64,000 nt of DNA from Saprospiraceae bacterium (GCA_016714085.1 JADJNW010000004.1:496001-560000), one strand, 5' to 3'. Counted from the stretch's first letter, positions 20,983 to 30,675 are shown. Notes: generated by a model not told the origin, from the sequence alone. Program-made: numbers and translations.

Positions 20983-21591
20983 ATGCCACTATTATTGTCA
21001 TATAAAGACAAAACCGCAATTGAAGCAGGTTGCGACGAAGCAGGTCGGGGCTGCTTGGCCGGCCCTGTCTTCGCGGCAGCGGTCATATTATCTCCAGATT
21101 TCACTCATTTGTTGATTCAAGATTCTAAAAAACTCACTGAAACACAACGCAATGAAGCCCGCAAAGTTGTCGAAGCCGAAGCCTTAGCCTGGGCGGTTGC
21201 CAGCGTATCGCCGGAAGAAATTGACCGTATCAATATTTTGCAAGCTTCTTTTTTGGCGATGCATCGAGCGATTGAGCAACTTGCAGTACTGCCGACTTCT
21301 CTTTTGATCGACGGCAATCGATTTAAATCTTTTAATAATATTACACATCACTGCATTATCAAAGGTGATAGCAAATACGCTTCCATCGCTGCTGCTTCGA
21401 TCCTTGCTAAAACGCACCGAGACGAATATATGATGCAAATTGCTAAAGCCTACCCCCAATATGATTGGACAAATAATAAAGGTTATCCGACAAAAAATCA
21501 TCGAGAATCGATTAAAATACATGGCATGACGCCTCACCATCGACGCTCATTCCGGCTGTTCCCGGAGTATGTACAAGGGGAACTCTTTTGA
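20983..21591 (+). CDS. rnhB: Ribonuclease HII
   Basis: 202 residues, normal length. Cuts the RNA strand of RNA-DNA hybrids and removes single ribonucleotides from DNA. Active-site motif GCDEAGRGCLAGPVFAAAV holds the first Asp-Glu pair (residues 18-19). LLIDGNRF gives the third acid, and KGDSKYASIAAASILAKTHRDEYM the region with the fourth. The C-terminus HHRRSFRLFPEYVQ is typical. Converges with the MBL hydrolase gene; the 64-nt gap between the stops is filled by a heptad array. Confidence 0.96.
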   Translation: MPLLLSYKDKTAIEAGCDEAGRGCLAGPVFAAAVILSPDFTHLLIQDSKKLTETQRNEARKVVEAEALAWAVASVSPEEIDRINILQASFLAMHRAIEQLAVLPTSLLIDGNRFKSFNNITHHCIIKGDSKYASIAAASILAKTHRDEYMMQIAKAYPQYDWTNNKGYPTKNHRESIKIHGMTPHHRRSFRLFPEYVQGELF

Positions 21592-21593
21592 GA

Positions 21594-21656
21594 AATCAGA
21601 TATCAGAATAGAGAAGTCGGACTTTTCTGGCATCTGTCATCTCACCTCCGACATCC
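21594..21656. repeat. Heptad array filling the rnhB-MBL convergent gap
   Basis: Nine 7-nt units in one phase. AATCAGA, TATCAGA, ATAGAGA, AGTCGGA form the purine arm. CTTTTCT, GGCATCT, GTCATCT, CACCTCC, GACATCC form the pyrimidine arm. It begins two bases after the rnhB stop and ends on the last base of the MBL stop codon. Its arms can pair, so it may be a two-way terminator. Confidence 0.75.
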
Positions 21657-22294
21657 TACAAAAAAGGATTATGTAATCGCTCAAAGCCAATGTTAGTGCT
21701 GGATCCGTGGCCAGGATAGACTTGTACCCCATCTCCAAGTGGCAATAATTTTTGGGTAATGCTGTCAATCAACGTATCATAGTCGCCGCCCGGCAAATCC
21801 GTGCGTCCGATGCTACCGTAAAAAAGGACATCGCCGGCGATCAAAAAGTTGTGTTCCTTGCAAAAAAAGCAAAGACTGGCAGGCGAATGCCCGGGCGTAA
21901 GAATCGCTTCCAGTTTGGTATTACCAAATTCAATAATATCACCTTCCTCAATGAAGCCGCCGGGTGCAGGCGATAGCTCAGGATAAGACACACCATACAG
22001 CATAGCCGCCTGAGGGGCACGTTCGAGCACAGGAATTTCGCCAGAATGTATTTCAAGCGACAAACCGTATTTTTCTGCGACAAATCGATTCCCAAAAATA
22101 TGATCGAGATGACAATGCGTATTGATGAGCCGCACAGGCTTTAGTTCCAAGCGTTGTATCGTGTTTTCCAATTCATTTTTTTCTGCCTGATCGTAGCAGC
22201 CAGGATCAAAGATGATACACTCCTTAGTGTCGTCGTATAGCAAATACGTATTTTCCTCAAAAGGATTAAATGTCAGACAAACAACCTCTGCCAT
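21656..22294 (-). CDS. MBL-fold metallo-hydrolase, glyoxalase II-like
   Basis: 212 residues. Metal-binding motif THCHLDH at residues 59-65, later ligands in ILTPGHSPASLCFF, LIAGDVLFYGSIGRTDLPGGD, and a final VYPGHGSSTNIGFE. This is the layout of the small glyoxalase-II/YcbL-type hydrolases (Zn or Fe binuclear site). The true substrate, a thioester or other, cannot be told. Cytoplasmic, no signal peptide. It converges with rnhB and diverges from the large propeller/barrel gene. Confidence 0.92.
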   Translation of the reverse strand: MAEVVCLTFNPFEENTYLLYDDTKECIIFDPGCYDQAEKNELENTIQRLELKPVRLINTHCHLDHIFGNRFVAEKYGLSLEIHSGEIPVLERAPQAAMLYGVSYPELSPAPGGFIEEGDIIEFGNTKLEAILTPGHSPASLCFFCKEHNFLIAGDVLFYGSIGRTDLPGGDYDTLIDSITQKLLPLGDGVQVYPGHGSSTNIGFERLHNPFL

Positions 22295-22520
22295 GTTTTT
22301 CTGTTTAAAGGCTATTGAATTTCAAGAAAAAATTTTATATTGAATGCCATTAAATCGACGCTATTGCGTTTGATTGAAATGAACGGTCAAAGTTACTTGA
22401 TTTGCTAAAAATGGAAGTGTGCGAATTTTCTACTTTCATTTTAATTAAAAAGGAGAATGACGATTGTAAAATAATGATAATTTTTAATACAAGCTATTGA
22501 TTTGTAATATTTTACAAAAT

Positions 22521-22555
22521 AATCAATGGCCAATAATTAATGATCAATTACTTAT
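22521..22555 (+). repeat. Heptad array ending at a start codon
   Basis: Units AATCAAT, GGCCAAT, AATTAAT, GATCAAT, TACTTAT, directly followed by the ATG at 22556. AAT or TAT closes every unit. As the region lies within the 5' leader of the next gene, it would be transcribed. Confidence 0.65.
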
Positions 22556-25500
22556 ATGCAACTATATCGCTACATCCTTCTGTTATCGGCTACAACATTG
22601 ATCGCTACGTTAGCGCAAGCACAAGGTACGCAGACGACCTACGGCAAAAATCGTGTGCAATATCATCAAGATTTTGATGAGTGGATGCAATACGAAAGCG
22701 ATAATTTTATTACGTATTGGTACGGTGAAGCTCGCAATATTGGGCAAGCAGTGGTGATGATCGCTGAGGAAGAATTCAATAATGTGCAGCGAATTCTGGA
22801 GCATCGTATTAATGAAAAAATTCAAATCATCGCATTTACCGACCTGACCGACCTCAAACAAAGCAATATCGGTAGCGAAGAGACTTTCACCAATACCGGC
22901 GGGCAAACCAAGATCGTCGGGAACAAGATTTTTGTTTATTTCGATGGGGATCATAAGCATCTGCGGCGTCAAGTGCGCGAAGGGATCGCCTCGGTGTATC
23001 TGGATGCGATGTTGTTTGGCTCCAATTTGCAAGAAATTGTGCAAAACGCAGTAATGATGAACCTTCCGCCCTGGTTCAAAGATGGTTTGTCGTCTTACGC
23101 CGGGGAAGAATGGAATACAGAATTGGACAATCAGTTGCGGGATGTCATTATGAATGAGGATTTTGAAAACTTTGACAAATTCGCAGAAGAGAATCCAAAA
23201 CTGGTAGGGCACGCTCTTTGGTATTATATCGCTGAAAATTTTGGGAACTCAACGGTTTCTAACTTACTGTACCTCACGCGCATCAATCGCAGCATCGAGA
23301 GCGGCTTCCTTTATGTATTAGGAAGTTCTTATAATATCATCACAGAGAGTTGGTTACAATATTTCAAAAAACGTTATACGGTAGAAGATGGCCAACGCGA
23401 TCAGCCTGTGGGGCAGGAGATTGCTGTTAAAAATAGACGCAACCTGCCGATTTCGCAAGTGAAAATTAGCCCTAACGGTCGCCAAATAGCGTATGTGCTG
23501 AATGAAATCGGGCGCTTTTCGATTTATTTGCAAGATGTTCAAACGGGAGAACGGAAATTAATTTTGAAAGAAGGATTCCGCAATCCATTTCAAGCCACCG
23601 ATTATAATTATCCGATCATTGCCTGGAGTCCTACGAGCCAGGATATTGCGATTCTTTATGAAAAACGCGATGCGCCAAAATTGATCACTTATGCGATTGC
23701 CAGCAAAAAATTCAATACAGAAGATCTTTCGACGCACTACCAGCGCGTGAATAGTGTGGAATATATTGACCCCAATGCTTTAGCCTTCTCGGCAACGGTG
23801 CGCGGTTATTCGGATATTTACATTTATTATCAAAATACGCGCCAATCACAGCGCATTACGAATGATTTTTATGATGATCTGGACGCTACCATTGTAAATA
23901 TTCGCAATAAAAAAGGGATTCTTTTTGCCTCCAATCGCCCGGATTCATTGATTTTGCCGATGAATTTGGATACGATTCTTCCAACGGGAAATTTTGATAT
24001 TTTTTATTATGATCTTGAAAACAGGACAAATGAACTGGTACAAATAACCGATACGCCCTTTGCGGATGAACGCGAACCAGAAGCCGTTGATACTACTTAT
24101 TTTACATATTTAAGTGATCGCTCAGGTGTTAATAATCGCGAGATGGGTTATTTGGAGGATTACGTGCATCACATGGAACAGTTGATTTCATTGACCGACG
24201 GCACCGAGATTATTTTGCACGCGGATTCTACCATGGCAGCATTGGATTCAACTTTGATTGATACGATTATTATTCGCCCCGTTATCAAACAAAGAGCGAT
24301 TAATCATCCTAGTTCTAATTATAATAGGAGCATCATAACCCAGCATACTTCGCCGCGTTCCGGTCGGATGGTCGAGATGGTTATACAAGATGACAAATCA
24401 CATTTGTATTGGCTGGAAATGGACACCGGCAAAGTGGTAACGCCGCTTCTCAGTCGACATAGACAACGGGAAATCAATCAATTACGTCGCCAAGGAGAGG
24501 AAATATCGTCCATGCTGTTGCCTGTAGCACCTAAGCCACAAGCAGTCGAACAGCCGCCCGTAAAGCAGGATACAATCCCTAAACCTCAGGAAACAAAGCA
24601 AGACACAAGCAAAATTGATATTGATAATTATTATTTTCAAACGCGATTTGAAGAAAAAGAAAAGCCGGCACAAGTACAAGTAGAAGAACCCAAGAAAGAG
24701 GAAAAACAAGCTGAACAAGTAGAAGAGCAGCCAGGAAACATCAGTATTGTGTTGCCGGGTGAGCTACCAAAAATTAGCATAGAGCCTGAAGCAAAACCCC
24801 TGTATCGATTCCGTCCTGCGCGCATTACGCCTTACCGTTTGCAGTTCCGCACGGATTTTGTCACTACGCAGTTGGATAATAGTTTGCTCTTTGAAGGGAT
24901 GGAAACCTTTGCTGCCAATCCCGATGGATTCAACTATCCACCTCCGGGCATTTTGATGAAAGCGAATTTTAAAGACTTATTCGAGGATTACGAATTTGAA
25001 GGTGGCATTCGCATTCCCACTACTTTCAATGGTTCTGAGTATTTTTTGGTTTTTCACGATAAGAAAAAACGCTTGGACAAGCGCTACGCTATTTATCGCC
25101 GTAATAATCGCTATACCGAAGAAAGCAATTTCTATGTACCCGACCGCCGAGAGGTCAATATTTTGCTGGGGCAAGTTGGATTGCGCTATCCGCTCGACAT
25201 TTTCCGCAGCATCCGTGCCACTGGAACGATTCGCCGCGACCGCGTGACGCATTTGGCGACTTATGCCGATACCTTGGGCGGGCAATTTGTCTTAGGCGAC
25301 CCCACTCGTAGTGATCAACGCGCCGGACTCAAGCTGGAATATGTATTTGACAATACTTTTGACGTTGCTTTGAATATCAAAAATGGTACTCGGTACAAGA
25401 TTTTTGTGGAAGCGGTGAAGAAGTTCGACCTCAGCATTGGAGGCAACGAAGGCACTAGCCTTGATTTTGCTAAAGGCGCAATGGGTATCGTCGGTTTCGA

Positions 25501-26089
25501 TGCGCGACATTATCAACGCATTACAAAATATGGAGTGCTTGCCACAAGGCTTGCAGGGGCTGCGTCTTTTGGCTCTGAACGCATGCTTTATTTTCTTGGC
25601 GGGGTGGACAATTGGTTGTTCCCTTCACAGGAAGATGATATTCCTATCCCTGCTTTGGGCAGCGATGCCATTTCTTTCCAAACGCTGGCGACCAATCTGC
25701 GCGGCTTCGGTACGAATATTCGTAACGGGAATTCTTACGTGGTGGCTAATGCCGAGTTGCGTTTCCCTGTTTTCAGAATGATTTCCAATCGGATCAAATC
25801 GCCATTCTTGCGCAATTTCCAGTTGGTTGGCTTCTTTGATGTAGGCACTGCCTGGACGGGTACCGATCCATTTAGCGAAGATAGTCCCTTGAATACCAAG
25901 ATCATACCGAATGGCAATGATATTACGATTAAAATTAATTACTTCCGCGACCCAATCGTAGCAGGCTATGGCGGCGGCGTGAGAAGTGTGCTATTTGGTT
26001 ATTTCATCAGAGTGGATTACGCCTGGGGCATTGAGACTCGACAGGTATTAGATCCTCGACTTTATATTTCGCTGGGTATGGACTTTTGA
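22556..26089 (+). CDS. Large exported protein: peptidase-MA-like, TolB-type propeller and outer-membrane barrel
   Basis: 1177 residues with a signal peptide (LIATLAQAQG). Residues about 30-270 resemble a peptidase-MA/gluzincin-type domain (YESDNFITYWYGEA, REGIASVYLDAML, LPPWFKDGLSSYAGEEW), but no HExxH is visible, so activity is doubtful. Residues about 300-620 carry propeller-type repeats (ISPNGRQIAYVLNEIG, IIAWSPTSQDIAILYE, GILFASNRPDS, FTYLSDRSG). A Lys/Glu/Pro/Gln-rich linker lies at about 655-735. The C-terminal 430 residues look like a BamA/surface-antigen-type barrel ending in ISLGMDF, with a terminal Phe. Probably outer-membrane anchored. Its function is not known. Confidence 0.78.
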   Translation: MQLYRYILLLSATTLIATLAQAQGTQTTYGKNRVQYHQDFDEWMQYESDNFITYWYGEARNIGQAVVMIAEEEFNNVQRILEHRINEKIQIIAFTDLTDLKQSNIGSEETFTNTGGQTKIVGNKIFVYFDGDHKHLRRQVREGIASVYLDAMLFGSNLQEIVQNAVMMNLPPWFKDGLSSYAGEEWNTELDNQLRDVIMNEDFENFDKFAEENPKLVGHALWYYIAENFGNSTVSNLLYLTRINRSIESGFLYVLGSSYNIITESWLQYFKKRYTVEDGQRDQPVGQEIAVKNRRNLPISQVKISPNGRQIAYVLNEIGRFSIYLQDVQTGERKLILKEGFRNPFQATDYNYPIIAWSPTSQDIAILYEKRDAPKLITYAIASKKFNTEDLSTHYQRVNSVEYIDPNALAFSATVRGYSDIYIYYQNTRQSQRITNDFYDDLDATIVNIRNKKGILFASNRPDSLILPMNLDTILPTGNFDIFYYDLENRTNELVQITDTPFADEREPEAVDTTYFTYLSDRSGVNNREMGYLEDYVHHMEQLISLTDGTEIILHADSTMAALDSTLIDTIIIRPVIKQRAINHPSSNYNRSIITQHTSPRSGRMVEMVIQDDKSHLYWLEMDTGKVVTPLLSRHRQREINQLRRQGEEISSMLLPVAPKPQAVEQPPVKQDTIPKPQETKQDTSKIDIDNYYFQTRFEEKEKPAQVQVEEPKKEEKQAEQVEEQPGNISIVLPGELPKISIEPEAKPLYRFRPARITPYRLQFRTDFVTTQLDNSLLFEGMETFAANPDGFNYPPPGILMKANFKDLFEDYEFEGGIRIPTTFNGSEYFLVFHDKKKRLDKRYAIYRRNNRYTEESNFYVPDRREVNILLGQVGLRYPLDIFRSIRATGTIRRDRVTHLATYADTLGGQFVLGDPTRSDQRAGLKLEYVFDNTFDVALNIKNGTRYKIFVEAVKKFDLSIGGNEGTSLDFAKGAMGIVGFDARHYQRITKYGVLATRLAGAASFGSERMLYFLGGVDNWLFPSQEDDIPIPALGSDAISFQTLATNLRGFGTNIRNGNSYVVANAELRFPVFRMISNRIKSPFLRNFQLVGFFDVGTAWTGTDPFSEDSPLNTKIIPNGNDITIKINYFRDPIVAGYGGGVRSVLFGYFIRVDYAWGIETRQVLDPRLYISLGMDF

Positions 26090-26102
26090 TCATAATAATT
26101 CT

Positions 26103-26135
26103 AGATGTGGCACATTTTGGAAATGCGCCACATCT
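26103..26135 (+). terminator. Strong hairpin after the propeller/barrel gene
   Basis: AGATGTGGC (26103-26111) pairs with GCCACATCT (26127-26135). A further five pairs lie inside (CATTT/AAATG) after one mismatch. It starts 14 nt after the stop codon. No T-tract follows, so it may protect the 3' end or terminate weakly. Confidence 0.6.
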
Positions 26136-26195
26136 CTATGGTATACTAAAATCCCTCTCCTTTTCGTAATAGCCTTTGCAACAATTACAAATGCT

Positions 26196-28151
26196 ATGAA
26201 ATATTATTTTTCACTTTATTTACTATTATTTACATTTCAAGTAAGTTTTTCACAAAATTATACTACTAAAAAAACAGCTGATAATAAGGTAATTAAATCC
26301 TGGGAACGTGTGGAACACTTCACGGTGGCGGAGCATTTTGAAGAGGCCTTAGAAGAATTGGAAAAGATTTTTAAAATAGATTCCACTTTTATTGATGGTC
26401 ATATTCGGTGGGCAGCGATTAAATACACACAAGATGCTTATTCTGAAGCGGAAATAGCTTATAAAAAAGCTTTATCCTTGAATGAAAACTACGATCCCGC
26501 TGTGTTTTACCAATTGGCTTTGACTTATTATAATCAAGATAAATTTGCAGAAGCCATTCCCTGGTTGGAACGTTTTTTACAATCCAATGCTCGGAATGAG
26601 CGTCAGAAAAGTCGAGCCAAAGGATATTTAGGAAACTGTCAATTTGCTGTCGAAGCCGTCAAACATCCAGTACCATTTGAACCTAAACGATTGAATTCCA
26701 ATATCAACTCGCCAAATCCTGAGTATTTACCTTCGCTTACCGCCGATGAGCAGTTTTTAGTCATTACGGCTTATGTGAATGGTCAGGAAGATTTTTACTT
26801 CAGCGAAAAAGTGAATGGCGAATGGCAGAAAAGTCAACCAATCGAAAATATCAATACACCTTTAAACGAAGGTGCGCAAAGTATTTCAGCCGATGGCAAA
26901 CTGCTCGTATTCACTGCTTGCGAGCGGCAAGGCGGCATGGGGCGTTGTGATTTGTACTATTCAGAATCAAAAGGAGGGAAATGGACGAAGCCTCAGAACA
27001 TTGGGCCACCAATCAATTCTGGTGCTTGGGAATCGCAGCCTTCGCTTTCAGCTGATGGCAAAGCGCTTTATTTTGCAAGCAATCGGAGCGGATCACTGGG
27101 AGGAAACGATCTTTGGGTGAGCTATCGGCAAGCAGATGGTCACTGGGGTCAGCCGCAAAATCTGGGTAAAAATATCAATACCACAGAGGACGACCAGGCA
27201 CCATTTATACATCCAGATGGGCAAACGCTTTACTTCATGTCGAAAGGGCATCCCGCTATTGGCGGCTTTGATCTATATGTTGCAAAAAAACAAGCCGATG
27301 GCACTTGGGGAAAGCCGCAGAACTTGGGCTATCCCATCAATACCCGCGCCAATGAAGGTGCATTTATCGTGAGTTTGGACGGCAAAACCGCTTACTACGC
27401 CAGCGACGAAGCTGATGATAACAGCAATAATCCTTCGATTATCCTCGCTCGGAAAAATTCGGATATTTTTACTTTTGAATTATACGAGGCGGCACGCCCG
27501 GATCCAGTGACTTACGTGAAAGCCAGGGTTTTTGATGAAAATACCAAAACACCGCTTGTCGCAAAAGTGGAGTTCACGGATTTAAAAACCGACCAAATAT
27601 ATGCTTCCTCTGAAACGGATAGCGAAGGCGAATTTTTAGTGTGCTTGCCTTTGGGAAAAGAATATGCGCTTAATGTAAACAAAACCAGATACTTATTTCA
27701 TTCGGAAAACTTTAATTTGATAGAAATAAAATCCAGCGCTGAACCTTTTGTATTGGAAATTGGATTGATCCCTATTCCCGAAGGGCAGCCCGATGCGACA
27801 GAATCCCTGAAAGCCAAGCCAATCGTGCTACGCAATGTATTTTTTGAAACTGCTTCTGCAGCGCTACTTTCTACATCGAAAAATGAGTTGGATCGCCTGA
27901 AATCCTTGCTGAGTGAGAATCCTCAAATGAAAATTCGTATCAATGGCCATACCGACAATGTTGGCTCTGATTACGCCAATTTGAAGCTTTCTGAGCAGCG
28001 CGCTAAAGCGGTGTACGATTATTTGATTCAAAACGGTATTGAAGCTAATCGATTGAATTACAAAGGTTTCGGTGAAAGTGAGCCGATTGATAGCAACGAT
28101 ACGAAAGAGGGGCGGCAACGGAATAGAAGGACGGAGTTTGAGGTAATGTAA
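26196..28151 (+). CDS. PorE-like protein: TPR, PD40 propeller, regulatory-like domain and OmpA domain
   Basis: 651 residues. Signal peptide ending SFSQ. Residues about 30-150 are TPR-like helices (EEALEELEKIFKIDSTFIDGHIRWAA). About 165-420 are PD40 propeller repeats (LSADGKALYFASNRSGSLGGNDLWVSYR). About 440-520 is a carboxypeptidase-regulatory-like domain (ARVFDENTKTPLVAKVEF). About 535-651 is a peptidoglycan-binding OmpA domain (INGHTDNVGSDYANLKLSEQRAKAVYDYL, with NRRTEFEV at the end). This is the exact order of PorE, the periplasmic type IX secretion component. Paralogues share it, so the assignment is probable only. SprA in the same window supports T9SS use. Confidence 0.82.
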   Translation: MKYYFSLYLLLFTFQVSFSQNYTTKKTADNKVIKSWERVEHFTVAEHFEEALEELEKIFKIDSTFIDGHIRWAAIKYTQDAYSEAEIAYKKALSLNENYDPAVFYQLALTYYNQDKFAEAIPWLERFLQSNARNERQKSRAKGYLGNCQFAVEAVKHPVPFEPKRLNSNINSPNPEYLPSLTADEQFLVITAYVNGQEDFYFSEKVNGEWQKSQPIENINTPLNEGAQSISADGKLLVFTACERQGGMGRCDLYYSESKGGKWTKPQNIGPPINSGAWESQPSLSADGKALYFASNRSGSLGGNDLWVSYRQADGHWGQPQNLGKNINTTEDDQAPFIHPDGQTLYFMSKGHPAIGGFDLYVAKKQADGTWGKPQNLGYPINTRANEGAFIVSLDGKTAYYASDEADDNSNNPSIILARKNSDIFTFELYEAARPDPVTYVKARVFDENTKTPLVAKVEFTDLKTDQIYASSETDSEGEFLVCLPLGKEYALNVNKTRYLFHSENFNLIEIKSSAEPFVLEIGLIPIPEGQPDATESLKAKPIVLRNVFFETASAALLSTSKNELDRLKSLLSENPQMKIRINGHTDNVGSDYANLKLSEQRAKAVYDYLIQNGIEANRLNYKGFGESEPIDSNDTKEGRQRNRRTEFEVM

Positions 28152-28172
28152 CGCCGATTGTCAATCGGAGCT
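28150..28172 (+). repeat. Interspersed palindrome, copy 2
   Basis: AACGCCGATTG (28150-28160), T, CAATCGGAGCT (28162-28172). The core CCGATTG-N-CAATCGG is the same as at 15339-15361. It overlaps the stop codon of the PorE-like gene and fills the convergent gap to the DUF58 gene. Confidence 0.75.
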
Positions 28173-28173
28173 G

Positions 28174-29497
28174 CTAAATTAAGCCCCTCGACTTCAATTC
28201 CAAATATTTATTAATCGTATTGATCGACAAATCCTCCGGTGCGGTGAGTACCGCCTGGATGCCATATTGATTGAGTACTTGCACCATCTGTGATTTTTCG
28301 GCGAGGAATTTTTGCGCAACGGTCTGATGATAAATATCTTCCAAGGTTTCTACTTTGCTTCGGGCGAAGTCGCGGATTTCGGTATTTTCAAAGAAAATTA
28401 CCACCAGCAAATGGAAGGTATTGATCTTGCGCAGCAGCGGCAGCACGCGTTCCAGCGCGTACATGCTCTCAAAATTGGTGTACAAGAGCAAAGAGACTTC
28501 GGCGATTCACCAGTTTGCGTACCGCATGATACAATAATTCGTAATTGGACTCCAGATGTCGCTCTTTTTCTTTGTATAACGCTTGCAAAATTTTATTTAA
28601 CTGTGTTGGATGGTTATCTGCTTTTACCGTCGAACCGATTTTATCAGAAAAAGTAATCAAGCCGGCCCTGTCGTATTTTTGCAAAGCAATATTGGAAATC
28701 ACCAACGAAGTGTTAATAGCATAATCCATCAAGCTTAAACCATTGAAAGGCAGGCGCATAGCTCGACTTTTATCGATTATGCTGTACACTTGCTGCGCAC
28801 GTTCATCCTCGTATTGGTTCACCATTAAATCAGAGCGTCGGCTGCTCGCTTTCCAGTTGATGCTTCGGTAATCGTCGCCGCGCACGTAGTTTTTGATCTG
28901 CTCGAATTCATAACTATGCCCGATGCGGCGCATTTTTTTAATGCCTTGAAACTGCGAAACTCGATTGAAAGCCCTCAATTCAAACTGTTTCATCTGTAAA
29001 ATCGAAGGGTAAACAGGTACTTTTGCATCCGCTTCAAAACGCAAGCGACGCTGTATTAATCCTATGGTCGAACCCAAGTATAAATTAATCGCCCCAAAAG
29101 CATACTCTCCGCGCTCCGTCGGGCGCAATTCGTATTGAATGCTGCGCTTTTCATCGGGTTCTAAACTTATTTTTTCTTCAAAATCGCGTATTTGAAATTG
29201 AATCGGCAGTTCATCTATGATACTGATATTTAGTTTTATGTTGGAATTATTATATAAATGTAATTTCACAGGATTTTGATCGCCAAGATTAAATAATTTC
29301 GGTAATTCTCGGCCAGCATCTACCTGCACATTTTTATTAAATAATATCCAAATATCTAATGCAATGATTGCCAGGAATAATACGAACAAAGCCTGCACCA
29401 TCGGAAACAAATAAAGAAAGGCGAAGCTCCCCGCAAACAGCACGATCAACGCGCCCAGCAGCCAGAAAAAACGATTGGTGAGGAAGAGGTTTTTCAT
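28174..29497 (-). CDS. DUF58 protein, frameshifted
   Basis: From ATG 29497 (MKNLFLTNRFFWLLGAL). Two N-terminal membrane helices (residues about 10-55) are followed by a beta-rich domain (NIKLNISIIDELPIQFQI) and the DUF58 core GHSYEFEQIKNYVRGDDYRSINWKASSRRSDLMVNQYEDE. After it comes a von Willebrand A-like part (VYSIIDKSRAMRLPF). The first frame ends at 28469. The next frame continues SLLLYTNFESMYALERVLPLLRKINTFHLLVVIF, so one indel at about 28493-28505 breaks a protein of about 440 residues. Works with the neighbouring MoxR ATPase in a membrane-protein cluster. Confidence 0.85.
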
Positions 29498-29503
29498 ATT
29501 TAA

Positions 29504-29566
29504 AGCTGCAAGCCACAAGCTGCAAGAAACAAGAGGTCTTGTCGCTTGCGGCTCGTGGCTTGTTTT
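29504..29566. repeat. Inverted heptad array between DUF58 and MoxR genes
   Basis: Nine units in phase: AGCTGCA, AGCCACA, AGCTGCA, AGAAACA, AGAGGTC, then TTGTCGC, TTGCGGC, TCGTGGC, TTGTTTT. The two arms are near-exact complements (16 of 18 positions in the outer part). It fills the gap from the DUF58 start region to the MoxR stop codon. It is the best hairpin-forming array here. Confidence 0.8.
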
Positions 29567-30630
29567 TATCTCGGCACTTCAATTTTTTGAATAATATCCT
29601 TGATTACATCTTTAGTATCATAGCCTTCCATTTCGCGCTCCGGCGTAAGGATAATACGATGATTTAGAACAGGATACGCAACGTATTGAATATCATCCGG
29701 CGTCACAAAGTCGCGTCCGTAAAGTGCAGCCATTGCTTTTGCCATTTTTAAAATCGCCAGTGAAGCACGCGGCGAAGCACCCAGGAACAAGTCGCCATTA
29801 TTGCGCGTGTCGTGTACAATGGCAGCGATATAATCCAACAGCGTGTCGCGGATAAACACTTTTTCTGTCAATTCCTGACTTTTGCGAATATCTTCAGCGT
29901 TGAAAACGGGCTTTACATCTTCTTTTTGCTGGATTTTAAAATCATTGCGGAAGCGATATAAAATGGCTTTTTCCTCGTCCAATTTTGGATATTCCATATT
30001 GATTTTCACCAAAAAACGGTCGAGTTGTGCTTCGGGGAGCTTATACGTACCTTCTTGTTCAATAGGATTTTGCGTAGCGACCACAAAAAATGGAAAATTC
30101 ATTGGGTAAGTCGTGCCATCTACCGTGATTTGATATTCCTCCATCACCTCGAACAGCGCGGCTTGCGTCTTGGCTGGCGCGCGGTTGATTTCATCGATTA
30201 GTACAATATTTGAAAAAATCGGGCCGTGATTAAACGAGAATTCCGAAGTCCTCATATTGAACACAGTCGTACCCAACACATCGCTTGGCATTAAATCTGG
30301 TGTAAACTGAATTCTCGAAAATCCGACTAGCATTGTTCTGGATAACAGCGAGGCTAAGAGGGTTTTAGCAATGCCAGGTACGCCTTCCAGCAGCACATGC
30401 CCACCGGAAAGAATGGAAGCCAACAACAAATCGATGACTTCATCCTGCCCAACGATAATTTTCTGAATCTCTGCTTTGATCGCGTCCACGCCCTGCCGGA
30501 TAGGACTCAAGTCAAGCCGATTCTGCAAAATAGATTGCTCTGCGCTTTCGCCCAATGGCGTAGGTGTTTCCTGGGCTTGTGATTCTGCTTGGTTTTCCAG
30601 GTGTTCGTTGGTATCAAATTCTTCACTCAT
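29566..30630 (-). CDS. MoxR-family AAA+ ATPase
   Basis: 354 residues. Walker A is modified as usual for MoxR (LLEGVPGIAKTLLASLLS), Walker B is IVLIDEINRAPAKTQAALFEVMEE, sensor 1 is VVATQNPIEQEGTYKLPEAQLDRF, and the C-terminal lid has GASPRASLAILKMAKAMAAL. The N-terminal 35 residues are Glu/Gln-rich and probably disordered. MoxR ATPases act as chaperones that activate or mature partner proteins, usually encoded beside them as DUF58/VWA proteins. That is the situation here. Transcribed with the DUF4350, DUF4129 and SpoIIM genes upstream. Confidence 0.95.
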   Translation of the reverse strand: MSEEFDTNEHLENQAESQAQETPTPLGESAEQSILQNRLDLSPIRQGVDAIKAEIQKIIVGQDEVIDLLLASILSGGHVLLEGVPGIAKTLLASLLSRTMLVGFSRIQFTPDLMPSDVLGTTVFNMRTSEFSFNHGPIFSNIVLIDEINRAPAKTQAALFEVMEEYQITVDGTTYPMNFPFFVVATQNPIEQEGTYKLPEAQLDRFLVKINMEYPKLDEEKAILYRFRNDFKIQQKEDVKPVFNAEDIRKSQELTEKVFIRDTLLDYIAAIVHDTRNNGDLFLGASPRASLAILKMAKAMAALYGRDFVTPDDIQYVAYPVLNHRIILTPEREMEGYDTKDVIKDIIQKIEVPR

Positions 30631-30675
30631 GATATTTTTATTTCATATTATCCCTCGTTAAAACCAGGGGCTAAG

